DNA of 64,000 bases from Mugil cephalus (Eukaryota; Chordata; Actinopteri; Mugiliformes; Mugilidae). The translations under genes and the position numbers were made by a program. Position 1 is the first letter of the stretch. Every line of letters starts with the position of its first letter. Location: positions 11,996,175 through 12,060,174 of the forward strand of contig NC_061789.1 of NCBI RefSeq assembly GCF_022458985.1. The letters are read 5' to 3'. Below the pieces are notes generated by a model. The model was not told where the DNA came from. It did not search any database and was given only the letters and a program-made list of their open reading frames with translations. Below, one piece after another: positions 40,300 to 52,100 of the stretch.

Positions 40300-40940
40300 C
40301 TGTCTGCAGGATCAATCTTTGGCTCAGAGAGGGGTTAAGGATTTGATGGCATTGTGTTCATACCTGTGGGGCAAATATCAGAGAACAGCATAACTACATA
40401 AAGGTTTAGGTAGAGGAGTCAGTCATTCCACAGCAGGTTCATTTAGTTTTTGACAGCTTTCCAAAAGCTACTCTTTTGTACAGCCTGGAGTTCACCAGGG
40501 ATCACATTTAGGTCCGTATCATTTATAATTCACAATAGTGATAGTTGCGTTTGATGGCTAATATTTAGATGACTTATGAGTATCTTTTACCATCAGAGAA
40601 ATGTTCACATCCTCTGGTGTTGAAACATGCAGTAGATCAATCAGTTTGTTGGTTGACAGAAAGTTCCTCTGCAGCCACTTTGATAATCTATATTTTCATA
40701 TACTAACTGGTTTAATAATTTTCAAGCAAACTGCACATGCTCAGATTAGAACTTATCAGTTGCTTTCAGGTATCAATATAAAACAAATATAACACAAATA
40801 AACACAAAGTGCAGTTTTTAAATTAGGTTTTTCCATTATCAAAACCTACATGGCCCTGTGTGAAAAAGTGTTTGTCACACCTGTTAAAATATAATTTAAT
40901 TGTGGTTTATCACACCTGAGTTCAGTTTCTCTAACCACAT
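40300..40940. other. NLR upstream region
   Basis: AT-rich, with no coding exon recognised. Must contain the NLR promoter and any 5'UTR exon on the minus strand, which I could not place. Confidence 0.4.
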
Positions 40941-40943
40941 TTA

Positions 40944-41050
40944 GGCTGTGGCTCAGTAGGTAGAGCGGATTATCCATGAACTTAAGAGTTAGCGGTTCGA
41001 TCCCCTTAATGTGCCACATGCCAAAGTGTCCTTGAGCAAGACACTTTCTG
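40944..41050 (+). mobile_element. tRNA-derived SINE
   Basis: tRNA-like head with A box TGGCTCAGTAGG (40949-40960) and B box GGTTCGATCC (40994-41003), followed by the common fish SINE body GTGTCCTTGAGCAAGACAC. It abuts the hAT MITE to its right. Confidence 0.8.
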
Positions 41051-41892
41051 TGGACAGAGTACTCGACCCCAGTACTTGAGTAAGAGGACAAATACTACCG
41101 GTTTAAAATTTACTCCGTTACAAGTAAAAGTAGCTCAGTCGAAATGTTACTCGAGTAAGAGTAAAAAAGTACTTGCTTTTAAAGGTACTTTAAGTAAAAG
41201 TAAGAGTAAATTTCTTATTTTTCACATCGATGAATTACTCTAATTTTTACTAAAAGAATTTAAGGACCTTTTAACTCTTGTTTCTGAGAATTAACTCTCT
41301 GAAACCACCTGCACTGATGTGCTTGCTTTTAGAACCACAATGTCATATAAAGCCTGCAGAAACACCTATAAAAACAAGTAAAATGAATGGGATCATAAGA
41401 GGACAGCAGATGCTGCAGATGCAGTGTTTATTAACAATCATTAAAACTAACCAGGGAACTGGAACCCCCTCAAAGACCTCCGTGCCTGTCTCCCAATGTC
41501 CGTCTCCCCATGTCTGTCTTGTCTGTCTCTGTGCCTGTCTCCCCATGTCTGTCTTGTCTGTCTCTGTGCCTGTCTCCCCATGTCTGTCTTGTCCGCTTTC
41601 ATGTAGATCCCAGTGGAGAGTGCGCACTGTGATAGGTTTCATTCTTTGACAAACACAGCTTGTGTCCAATAGCATTTAAAAAAAAAAAAAAAAAAAAAGC
41701 GCAGATCTGAAAGTAACGAGTACTTTTCACCCTTCCTAGAAATTTAGAAATTTATTTCGAGTAAAAGTAAAAATATTTGTCTTGGAAATGTATTCAAGTA
41801 AAAGTAATAAGTACCAAAGAAATCTAATTCTCAGGTAAAGTACAAATCCTCTGGATATGTACTTAAATTCACTCCATTACTGTCCACCACTG
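41051..41892. mobile_element. hAT-type MITE rich in GTACTT/AAGTAC motifs
   Basis: The right end reads CCATTACTGTCCACCACTG, the inverse of the CAGTGGTGGACAGTAATGG terminus of common fish hAT MITEs. The left part has matching GTACTTGAGTAAGAGG-type sequence; the outermost left bases are lost at the SINE border. The interior holds a 36-bp minisatellite (about 41475-41600, three units around CTGTCTCCCCATGTCTGTC) and an A30 run (41668-41697). Confidence 0.7.
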
Positions 41893-43440
41893 GTGCTCGT
41901 GTGAGCGAATGGGCAGATGTGTAAAAAAGCACTTAAATTAACAATAGGTATGTAACCACATGAAAATACAGTTGGGTTTATTACGTGTATTTTTTTTTTT
42001 GTTGGCTTCATATTCATTGATTTCCATCATGTGTGAATTAATTCAGAGCTGTGTTTGTGGCTGTAGTTGCTTTCAGCAGCCACAAGGGTGCGCTTCATGT
42101 ACGGTCAGCAAGGGACATTCAGTTGAGCGTGCATTGCATGCTGGGAGCTAGATGAGCTATTCAAGCCCTGACACTGATGCCGTAACGGTCCGTGAGGAGC
42201 GAGATTATTATATTATTATTAATATTGTTTTATTTTCACGGACACGAGTTGTATGTTTTTCCGAGTTGCTATGAGAGTTCGAGGACGACTGCGACCGCAG
42301 AAATTGCTGTGACTTGTTTTCTTTACCGAGGACTCCGGTGAGTTTTCTGGTTGTATGCTACGTGCTAATATGCTAATCGATAAGCACATTTTCAGTCACT
42401 GTGAATGCTAATGTCGAACATTATGTTACCAAAAACAAAAAACTAACAAAAAAAAAACAAACAAACAAACAAACAAAAAAACTGTCGGAGATTGACCGTC
42501 AATGTAGCAAAGATGTTTTCAATAAGTTAGTGTGCTGAGTTTGAGCTGTAAATGAAATTTTTCACATGACCACCATAATTTTTACTGCGCCATTTTCGGA
42601 CGCCATGTTCAAGGTTGATGATGTGAGGTTAAATTGTCTGCTAAGGCTTATGATATGTGTACTTACAGGGTTTTCCCTGCTTTTCTAATGTGAACGCTGT
42701 GTTAAATCCATTTTGAGATGGTTGAAATATGAATAGTTGATGTATTGGTTTATGTTATACTTTAAAAAACTCACATTAATGGTGACTTGAGTTATTTTTT
42801 TATATATACATCTCATAATACAGTTGTTTATAGGCTGCATTTGAGTAGGAGAGATAAAATATATTAGATGAAATATAATTCTGTACAGAAATTGATTGAT
42901 GACTTATATTATATTCTGCTATGAGGGTTGTTTTTTTTTTTTCCAGCTGGATCTACATAGATTCGGATAGTGTTGATTTTGACCATGGGCTCCCGTCTGA
43001 GGTGAGTCGAGGAGGCTACACAATCCTCCATCTTCCTCATCTTTGCGAAGAGCCACGCCTGAATCAGATAAGATCTCAACAACATACTGCACACATACAC
43101 ACTACCCAGGTAACATATACATTAAAAAGACTTTGACGGACTTGAATTATAATTGACTTTGGACTGAACTTTATTTATACTTTGAACTTTGCTATTGAAA
43201 CAGCTATAAGCTGGAAAGAACACTATATTTCGTTCTTTTTGTTTGTTTGTTTTGTTTTGTCTTGTTTTGTCTTTTTGTTGTTTGTGTAAATAAGCAGTGT
43301 TTACATTAGCCTTCCCTCGCTCCGTGAGTCAAACCAGGGTTCAGTATTTATCTGTCTAACTTACTGGGTTAAACATTCCAGGTTACAGGTAGAAAAGCGG
43401 TATATTACCATTTGCCTGATTACTGCCACAACTCTTCTCA
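41893..43440. other. Unassigned AT-rich stretch
   Basis: Several splice-donor-like motifs (GGTGAG, AGGTGAGTC, CAGGTAAC near 42339, 43000 and 43109) follow GC-richer blocks at 42160-42340 and 42950-43110. This could be a non-coding transcript or a transposon 5' region, but no protein homology is visible. Confidence 0.3.
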
Positions 43441-43459
43441 ATCTAGAAATCACTTAAAT

Positions 43460-44440
43460 AGGACCTGGTTGATAAAGTGAAGTGGACCAAAAGATCCTCA
43501 AAAGCTAGACGTCATGGTGAGGTCCAAAGAAATTCAGGAACAAATGAGAAATAAAGTGTGAAATTGTGATCTATCAATCTGGAAAAAGTTATAAAGCTGT
43601 TTGGACTTGAGTGAACCACAGTGAGAGTCATTATCCACAAATGGAGAAATCATCAAACAGTGGTGAACCTTCCCAGGAGTGGTCAGCCGACCAAAATAAC
43701 ACCAAGAGGTCAAAACGACTCATCCAGGAGATCTCAAAAGACCAACATCCAAAGAACTGCAGGCCACACTTGCTTCAGCCAAGGTCAGTGTTCGTGACCT
43801 TATGACGCCCAAGATGTTTGAGAAAATACTATGTGGACTGATGAGACAAAAGTTGACCTTTTTGAAAGGTGCATGTCCCATTACATCTGGCGTACTAGTA
43901 ACACAGCATTTCAGAAACAGAACATCATAGCAACAATAAAATCTTGTGGAAGTGTCATGGTCTGGGGCTGTTTTGCTGCTTCTGGACCTGGAGGACCTGG
44001 AGGAACCATGAATTCTGCTTCTACCAAAATTTCCTGAAGGAGAATGTCCTGAAGGACCATCTGTCCGTGACCTCAAGCCCAAGGTCAAGAGAACTTGGGT
44101 TTTGCAGCAGGACAATGATCCAAAACACACCAGCAAGTCCACCTCTGAATAGATGGAGACAAACGACATGAGGACTTGTGGCCTAGTCAAAGTCCTGACC
44201 TGAATTTTACTAAGATGCAGTGGCATGGCCTTAAAAAAAAATTCATGCTGGAAAACCTTCCAGTGTGGCTGAATAACAACAATTCTGCAAAGATGAATGG
44301 ACCAAAATTCCTCCGCAGTGTTGTAAAAGACTCGTTGCAAGTTATGCAGTTGCTGCTGCTAAGGGTGACCCAACCAGTGTTGTTTTTCCTGTTCGTGTCA
44401 TCTTTCACAATACTTAAATTTGATGACCTTGAAATCCTAC
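43460..44440 (+). pseudogene. Tc1-type transposase pseudogene
   Basis: Plus-strand frames, broken by many shifts, follow Tc1 transposase from the N-terminal helix-turn-helix region (near 43500-43700) through the DDE core: WTDETKVDLFER (near 43831), SVMVWGCFAASGPG (near 43950), QQDNDPKHT (near 44108) and WPSQSPDLN (near 44179). Inactive. Confidence 0.85.
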
Positions 44441-44752
44441 CCCCTGTTGGCATCATGATAATCCTCTAGATAATTTGTTTGGATCAAAGTTATCCAAATC
44501 CTACCAAAAAGTTTTGAACAACACAAAATGAAAGTTTGATCCAAATTAAAACTAGGATTGAACAATGTGATCTAGTTTGAATCTTTTGAATAAGCCATTT
44601 TCAAAATTTGATCCAATCTGATAACTAAAAGCAGTCAGTTTACTGTTAAACAACTGGTCCCTGGTGCTGAAACATTTACTTCATTAAAATATTCTGAAAG
44701 TACTTACATTAGACATTTGTTTTTGAGATTTTCCCCCAAGACTGTAAAGAAT

Positions 44753-45035
44753 TTACTCATCTGCATCTCCTTCCTGATCACTGTGGGTGTTGCTGTTTGA
44801 GCTGCAACAACTTGTGTAACTTTGACAAGAAAATTAAGGAGTATCAAATCTCTTCTTCAAAATTCAAAATTCATCATTTTAGAAGTTTCTAGTATGACAC
44901 CCTGGTTAAAACAAAGGCAATAAAATCCAGTTTTACCTGATGTAAGTTTCTGATGCTGAAGCCTCTGACGCCCTAAGACGTGCCATGTCATTTTGAAGAA
45001 TGCTGTACCAGTCTTTTTTCTTGTTGTAACCACAC
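44753..45035 (-). CDS. Possible last two coding exons of an unrecognised gene
   Basis: Reading leftward, 45035-44937 and 44801-44753 (stop TAA 44755-44753) are flanked by AG/GT signals and join in frame. The first gives CGYNKKKDWYSILQNDMARL and a further dozen residues; the second gives an acidic end SDQEGDADE. No family recognised and no upstream exon found, so it may be chance or transposon-derived. Confidence 0.2.
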
Positions 45036-45950
45036 CTGAAACGTATGATAATTCATATAGAGCTTTGTGTCTTGTCAAGCATATTGCATCACTTCCTGTT
45101 TCTGCGCTTCCTGTTCTACACTAGATGTAGAAACAGCACTTGCTGCCGCTGCTTGCAGATTGTTTCATCTTCTTCACAAAAACTCTTTCTGTGTATTGCT
45201 GTAATTAAATCTTTACTTCATAAACCCACTCTAGAGCCAGATGTTTCAGCTAACTATGGACCGATATTCAACATTCCTTTCATTTCTTAAATTCTAGAAA
45301 CTGTTGTGTGACCGTTTAAACAGGAATTGTTTGTTCTATGAGTTTCAGTCAGAAGTTTCAGAGTTCATCATAGCACAGAAACAGCTCTGGCTAAAGTAAC
45401 CAATGATCTTCTCATGGCTTCAGACAATGAACTCCTCTCTACACGTGTCCTGTTAGATCTCAGTGCTGCATGTGACTCTATTGATTGCAATATTTTACTA
45501 CTTTACAGTTTTTGTGCATGTCAACAATGATTCTTCTACATACTTAAGTTAGGGAGTTCATCAGGGTTCTGTGCTGAGACCAATATTATTCACATTGTAC
45601 ATGCCTCTCTTAGGCAATATCTTATATATATATATATATAATTTCCATTCTTAAGCAGATGACACCCATTTATATTTATCCATATAACCAGATGAAACTA
45701 ATCAGCTTGTTAGGCTCCAAGCATGTCTTAAAGACATGAAGACTTGGATGACCTGAAACTTCCTACTCTTAAACTCAGACAAAACGGAAGTCACTCTATG
45801 TGGCACTGAACACCTCAGAGTTTCTTTATCTAATCATATAGATAGTGATATATACAGTATATACTTTGTTATATTTGGCAAGTTTATGTCCTTTAATTCT
45901 CATATAAAGCAAGTAACCAGTACTGCCTTCTTCCACCTATATGTTTATTA

Positions 45951-46669
45951 GGGGTGTGCAAACCACCAGTATTTATTTTTGCTTTCGCGTTTGTTGAAGG
46001 GGAAAAAAGTTCTGTCTGTATTCGAATGAAATTCAAAGTAGGTGTAAAATTCATTCTTTTGAGTTGCATATCTAATTTAGGGTGTGCCTGTGTAAAAAAT
46101 GCATTCTTTAATTAGCCGTTATAATAATTATGGAAGTGTCTCTGCAGTATTGGCTGATGTTGTGCATTAAATGCAGCTAATATAGGTGATTTAGGTCGAC
46201 TTGACTGAACCTCCACTTTCTCCCCTTGCATGGCACTGGTGTGAGAATGTGTGTGTGCTTGTGTGTGCGCATGAGTATATGCATCTGTGACTGTAAAACG
46301 CTTTGAGCACCAGTAGCTAGAAACTAGACCCTATTTACCATTACCAGTAGACAACAGGCTGAATTACAGAGCTGACAGATGAATGCTGACATGGGAGAAC
46401 CTGTCAGCAGACGTCTCCATACTAATGTAACGTAACGTAATAATCTCTCCGTCAAACTCTGCTTCCCAAAAGTTGTATGCTGCCTCCGCACCCCAGTTAT
46501 GGTAAAAAAAAAAATGTATTAGACAAAACTAGTGATGCAGTTTAGTCGTGGATGTTTGTTTCGTTCTCAAATGCAAATCATTTAAAAACTATTGGCTTGA
46601 AATAAGTATTTATAAAACGCACATTTGTGCCTTTCCGAATACCCTATTCAGGTTCAGCTCCACCCCTAA
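45951..46669. mobile_element. Putative hAT-like insertion inside the Rex1 relic
   Basis: Ends carry inverted TTAGGGGTG and CACCCCTAA. TATATGT-like sequence lies on both outer sides, but an exact 8-bp target duplication is not clear. No transposase frame. Confidence 0.5.
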
Positions 46670-46911
46670 TATATGTATCGGGAAAATAATCCTGTCTTAG
46701 AGTGAAGCTGAAAAACTAGTTCATGCATTTCCATGCCTTCAGTGCTGGATTACTGTGATTCGTTGCTGTCTGGTTGTCCAGATAGCTCTTTAAAAAGTCT
46801 CCAATTGATCCAGAATTCTGCAGAAAAAGCGCTGACAGCAAGAGAGATCGTATTACTCCAGTTTTAGCTTCTCTTCATTGACTCCTTGTAAAATTCAGAA
46901 TATAATTTAAA

Positions 46912-47087
46912 GTCTGTGAAGGTTGTCAGTCATCCAGGTCATGGTAATTGACCTGGATGAATAAAGGTCTGAGAGACTAGTGGGAAGTTGAGGTTTAAAT
47001 AGGAAAACTCTGTGGTCGCGTGAGTTTTCCTATTTAAACCTCAACTTCCCACTCGCTGCTCGGATGAGTGGCGAAACGTCTTTTGGA
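46912..47087. mobile_element. 176-bp hairpin-bearing insertion with 10-bp target duplication
   Basis: Flanked by ATAATTTAAA (46902-46911 and 47088-47097). It contains a perfect 32-bp inverted repeat (46979-47010 with 47022-47053, 11-nt loop) and a perfect TCATCCAGGTCA/TGACCTGGATGA pair (46930-46960). It ends with the widespread fish-repeat motif GATGAGTGGCGAAACGTC. Confidence 0.85.
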
Positions 47088-47170
47088 ATAATTTAAAATC
47101 GTCTTCCTTACATACAAGGCCCTTAAAGTCCTAGCTCCACTGTATCATATCACCCTAATGGCTCACTTTG

Positions 47171-48082
47171 ATCTTGAAGCACAGGCTTACTTGTGATTCC
47201 TAGAGTTTTCCAAAAAGTTGAACTGATTTGAAAATGTAAATTTATGTTGTAGCTACTTCCTGTAACTACAACTGATGCTTTGAGACTTTGTCAAAATTCT
47301 GAGCAAAGCTTTATAAATACTGAACATTAATCAAACTTTGTCTGCTACCTGTTCACTCTAAGTAAAATGTAACTGATATACACAGTCAAATGTTTTCTTA
47401 TTAAAATAAATAATAAAATAAATAAATAATCGACATGAACTGTAAGCCAGATGTAAACAGTGAACTTTATTTTGTTAGTTGTCAAACAGAACCTCTAGAG
47501 GGCAGCAGAGTACACATATTAAATTTACTTGTATATACAAGTTTGTACTAGTTAAGTCAAATTTGAGTTTTATTTACACACATATGTTAAATGTCTCCAT
47601 TTACATTAAACACAATCACCATAATTAATAACAAAATGCTCATGAGAGCAAACAAAATTGCATAATGTTCATGTTAGAGGTCTATTTTTGTCTATTTTTT
47701 CATGATTGGACCATACAAATGAAACTAATTTTGTGAAAAATAAAGAAAACATATACACTTTTTAGATGATATATATATATATATGAATAAGTTTTTTACA
47801 AATGAACAGGAATCTAGAAACAGGATTTAGATGATAATTGCACATTCTCCAGACACTGACGTATTCATACGTATAAGACGGTTCTGTGTTCGGATCGTGA
47901 TTGACAAGCGGTCTTCAGAAGGAATAGCAAACCCTTAAATATACAACAAAGGGCTCAGAGAGATATTTAATGCTAAAGATCATAAGTCACACTGTATTCA
48001 TGACTTTGAACCAGTTTCTGTTTAACCCTGTGGAGGAGTGTCGTAATGTGACTCTATGTTGGCCCTGTGGTGGTTGAGAAAA
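47171..48082. other. Spacer and probable 3'UTR of APOL-like gene 1
   Basis: AT-rich with AAATA runs (about 47404-47428) and TA microsatellites. The part next to 48083 should be 3'UTR of the minus-strand APOL-like gene. No other gene seen. Confidence 0.45.
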
Positions 48083-49437
48083 TCACAGAATAACACACGA
48101 TCTTCTCCTGCGTGTCTCCATTTTAGCCAGAGTCTGACACAGTTTTCTGTTGGGACATGAAAAAAGGGACATGAGTGCACAGATTATAAATATTAAACTG
48201 CTTTTTTCACATTTGTGGTAGTTGATGTTGAAGTTGAGTGTGATCAGACAAACCAGACACATATAACAGACTGGTGGGTTCAGAGGTGTCATCACAGAGA
48301 GTGGTTGACAGAAAACAAGACAAATAAAACTAGTAGAATCTGAGTGGAATAATTAAAGATGTTTCTGATTTTTGTGCATGATTTTTGTAATTATGAAAAT
48401 AGTGTCTGTTTGGAGTTTTCCTGTGTGTTTGGACTGTTGTTGCAGACTCACTCGATTTCGTCCAGTTCTGACTGAATGTCTTTGGCCGTGGTTTCAATGG
48501 TTTCAGCCAGATTTCTCAGAGTCTCACTGGCGGCGTTGTCAGTGTTGTTCAGATTCTCAATGTTGACAATGAGCTCAGGAACTGCAAACATAAGTCCTGC
48601 CACTCCTTGAGCCACCTGAAAATGAACCCTTGATTAGTAACTATTGTCATTAGTAAAGTGACGTGGTGACTTCATCCTGTCTATCATGCAGTGGCCGTCT
48701 TTGATACTTACATGCTTAGTTACTTTAGGTGATACTGTCACATCAAACGATTCAAATATTTTGGTGAAATTACTTTCCAGCTCTTTTGCTGTTTTTTCTT
48801 CGAATATGGTTGTTTTGGTTGAATTTGAGACCGATCCTTTAACAAACTTTAAAAGCAGTGACTGCTCCAACACTGTTTTTTTCAGGATGTTAAAATCCAT
48901 GTCCTTCTTAAGGTGTCTCTTTGCAAATGTGATTAAATCGTACTTGTCTTTCAATTCCAGCCCGTTGCGTTTGGCTATGGCTCTCAGGATTCTCTCCATG
49001 ACATACTTCTCTTGAGAAACTTTACGTCTACGTCTGGCCTTTTCTTTTGACACCATCTCCATAAGTTCTTCAATTTCTTCGCCAAGACTTTTAATCTCCT
49101 CTGAAACCTTGTTTGCCTCCTTCATGGTGCTACTTATTAAGGCTTCCCTGGCGGCATCAGAGCCCATGTTGGTAGCCAAACCAACACCAGTCGCTAAGGC
49201 TCCTGTAGTAGCTAGAAAAGGTATCGCTGCTCCTCCTGTGCAGACGGCAGCTACTCCTGCTAGTGTGAGGGCAGCTAGACCACCTGCAGTGGCAGAGCTC
49301 CCAACTACTTTGCTGACGTTGATATTCTTGTTAAATCCTTCCAGCTCAGTGGCCAGCTTCTTCAACTTTTCTACACTTTCGTTTTGTAGCTTCACTGCTG
49401 AGAAAATTTTCTCAACCAGAATGTCGGCAGAATCCAT
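48083..49437 (-). CDS. Apolipoprotein L-like protein with CaaX C-terminus
   Basis: Three coding exons read leftward: 49437-48712 (start MDSADILVEKIFSAVK), 48615-48452 and 48146-48083 (stop 48085-48083). Sum 954 nt, 317 aa, all joins in phase. Family traits: an amphipathic N-terminal helix, then the small-residue hydrophobic hairpin typical of APOL (about residues 45-95: VVGSSATAGGLAALTLAG, VAAVCTGGAAIPFLATTGAL), then charged coiled-coil helices. The last exon gives a polybasic run and ends SCVIL, a CaaX box whose final Leu favours geranylgeranylation, so the protein is probably membrane-tethered. If exon 3 read through its donor (GAGTGAGT at 48453), translation would stop at once at 48450-48448, so a short form without CaaX is possible. 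A 5'UTR exon and ISRE lie at about 50.5-50.6 kb. Confidence 0.86.
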
Positions 49438-49499
49438 GTTGTGATCACACTGATGTCGACAGCGAATAACTGCTGTAAATATCAGAAAAGTGAAGAAAA

Positions 49500-50029
49500 T
49501 GGAGGAAAGAAGTTAATTATTAGCATGTGCTCCACGAGAAGAGATTTATTTTCTCTCCTCTGGCCCTGAAAACAAGAAAAAAGTAATTTAGTGCTGAACT
49601 CCGCGGAAGTCCTCTTAGAGCCCACCCACTGCAGAATACATCACATGTGCTAAGCATTGTGCCATTCACAGAATAGAAACTGGCCACCACACAAGAAAAA
49701 AGTCCTGCCTTGATGATGTGTCGTGCACAAGTTGCGAGAACAAACTCCTTACTTCTTACAACAGGAAGACTCATCTGTGGTCGTTGTCTGCAGCCTTTAT
49801 TTTTACATTTCACTTTTTTTTGCTCTTCTGTTGTTGTGGTCTTTTTGTTTTTGCTTTTGGAAAAGTACAAAAAAACTGATAAAAGAACAGTCCATCTGTC
49901 AGCTGAGAGACATGACTTGTCCATGGTCATGTTCAGCAACCTGACCTCCTCACAGCCTCCTATTGGACAATTGCTATCAGCTATCAGCTATTTAAACACG
50001 CCCTACCTTGGCCTCTTTTTTACAGTTTT
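49500..50029. other. Intron of APOL-like gene 1
   Basis: Non-coding sequence between the proposed 5'UTR exon and the ATG exon. The open frames around 49520-49944 on both strands are T/A-rich chance frames. Confidence 0.4.
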
Positions 50030-50102
50030 ATTTTATGTACCGCTCTTCGCCCTCCTAATTGCCCTTCGGGGATAAATAAAGTTTTTTCTGATTCTGATTC
50101 TT
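50030..50102 (+). mobile_element. 3' end of an L2/Rex-type LINE
   Basis: The sequence CCTAATTGCCCTTCGGGGATAAATAAAG, followed by TTTTTTCTGATTCTGATTC, is the characteristic short-repeat tail of fish LINEs. Only the tail is evident. Confidence 0.6.
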
Positions 50103-50599
50103 TCTCTTCCTCCTGTGCTAAGCTTTCAGCAACCCCCCTCCTCCCCAGCTCCCACACAAGCGTGTGAAAGAGTGGGAGATACCAGAACAGAACCGTACCA
50201 CCAAAGATAACTTGTGCAAATAAATAAAGTTCAACTTTGACAAAGTGATCCTGACTTAAATTATGCTATAATTTAGATTATTTATCTCCAATTATATGTC
50301 ATATCATCGTGAGCCTCACATCAGCAGTGTGACATCATATAATGACCCTGAAACACAGATCTACACAGATGTGGAAAAAAAAAATAACATTCATGAAACC
50401 TGCTACTAAAATATTCACTTCAAAGTAAAACTCACTCAGCATCAACTTCACAAAGAACTCATTAAGATAAAATGTCTTACTTTGTCTCTTTGAGTTAGGT
50501 GTGTTGAGAAGGTGCTCAGACGCGTTGAGGTTTACTTGTTTTACACCTGAATGGAGAAAGTCGCAATGATCTTTGTCTTTTGGAGTCCAAAGTACAAGT

Positions 50600-50611
50600 G
50601 AAAGAGAAACT
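50600..50611 (-). promoter_or_regulatory. ISRE upstream of APOL-like gene 1
   Basis: GAAAGAGAAACT on the plus strand (AGTTTCTCTTTC on the minus strand) exactly fits the interferon-stimulated response element GAAANNGAAACT. A likely non-coding first exon follows on the minus strand, ending at a GTAAGA donor near 50480. The acceptor TTTACAG is just upstream of the ATG exon (near 49473). Suggests interferon/IRF control, as for mammalian APOL genes. Confidence 0.7.
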
Positions 50612-50639
50612 ACTTTTGATGGTGAGGGAGGACTCATTT

Positions 50640-52100
50640 CGTTGGGCTGCCTCGCTCAAAGATGTGATAAAATTCTACCACTGACAAACATGCCTTGAGC
50701 CTGACACATGGTTTGCTCTTTCTAACTGTAGTTACAGTTGCTGGTCAGGTTTATTTTTTCTATTCCTGGATGGAGGAGGTGGAAATGATATACTCATATG
50801 CTGGTCTATGTTTGTCAGGAGTACCCCAAAGAGTGACCATGAAGAATGGCTAAAAAAAGTCATTTATTCCATCTGCCGTGGCCCTCCTCAATAAGGAACC
50901 ATTTAAATAGATCTACAGACATACTTAGGATTTTAACTCACACAATCCTGATCACACATAGGAATGTTGTTAGCTAACATAGCTCTCACAAGCAGAACAC
51001 TAACACTGTTATTTATTTATTCCCCAACCTATTGTCTCTCTGTAACTTTCTCTACTGTTACTCCAACCACCACCTCCTTCACTACATCCATGAATCTTCT
51101 CCGAGGTCTTTTTCTCCTGCCTGGCAGCTCCATCTCCAACAAACTTTGTTCAATACATCCATTTCATGTAAGAGTAATGGACAATAAAGTTTTGAGTCCT
51201 GAATTCTGAGAGAGTACTAGAAAGCCCTGCGTGCTAACTGTTCAAATAGGTGCCATAAAATACTCACAGATAAATTTTATTCACGGCTTATCTCACTGTG
51301 AAGCTCTTTGCACCTGGGATTGAAATGAGAATTCAGAGGACCATCATTCAATGACGTGAAAGGGTGCTATTTGTTCATAAAATGGGTGCCATAAAATAAC
51401 CATGGATACATTGTTGTTTTTTTTTTTTTTTTTTTTTTTTACAGTATCCAGATAAATATTTGGATTGTCACCATCTGTTCTCACAGTTAAGTAACCTGCT
51501 CATGTAGCCAGCGCCGGTGTGAGCCATTTATACACTCGATGGCGCTCGACAGTCTGACTCACTCTGTGAAAACGCTACCCAGCCCCTAGGTGGTGCTATG
51601 TTTTTTTGTTTTTTTTTTGCCAGTCGGGTTCATTTTTGTTTCTGCTTCACATTCAACAATGGTGACTGAAACTTTTGCTGAAATTTTGCTGAAGACAGTC
51701 CAAACCTCCTTGATTAACCTCTTTACACAGTGTTGAATCTTAATTGATCCAAACAATCAGTTCGAAAAAGTGCTTAGATGGAGATTACAGCTCTTTGTCT
51801 AGTTTGTGTTGCCACAGCACAATTACATTTCTGAGGAGGTGCACAGGAGGCTATGGTGTTGGGGTCTATGTAGGGTCTGACATAGTAGTATAAACCACAC
51901 ATTAAGGCCATGAGAGCTTGTTTGCACCTGGAATCTGCTCAGTGTTTTGTTATTAAACTCTTCACACATAAAGTAAAACTAAATTACATTTGGACTGAAA
52001 ACTTTTGGATAAGGGCTCATTGTTTTTATTCAAATAAACTGTATCTAACATGTTTAAAATGTCAAAAAATTATGAATGCGTCATAACCCTTTCCCCAAGG
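50640..52100. other. Spacer with repeats between the two APOL-like genes
   Basis: Includes a repeat-like block at 50950-51210, a T25 run (51416-51440) and three copies of a GGTGCCATAAAATA-like motif (about 51250, 51386, 52199). No gene supported. Confidence 0.4.

Larger units (their letters stand above)
45240..47170 (+). pseudogene. Rex1-type LINE reverse-transcriptase relic, twice interrupted
   Basis: Frames typical of Rex1/CR1-group [21 protein letters not shown]-like near 45350-45410, [14 protein letters not shown]-like near 45450, a GVHQGSVLRPI-like box near 45550, LKDMKTWMT near 45735. Later segments (SRLDYC-like and following) resume at about 46690-46911 and 47088-47170. Interrupted by the insertions at about 45951-46669 and 46912-47087. 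Many stops. Confidence 0.7.

Noticed and set aside
40944-41010. Functional tRNA gene
   Set aside because: A and B boxes are present, but the cloverleaf does not close and a SINE body follows.
42180-43140. Spliced protein-coding gene from donor-like sites near 42340, 43000 and 43109
   Set aside because: No frame connects the blocks into a recognisable protein; kept only as an unassigned stretch.
49109-49444. Plus-strand 111-codon frame, and similar at 55313-55717
   Set aside because: Exact antisense shadows of the Ala/Gly-rich APOL hairpin exons.
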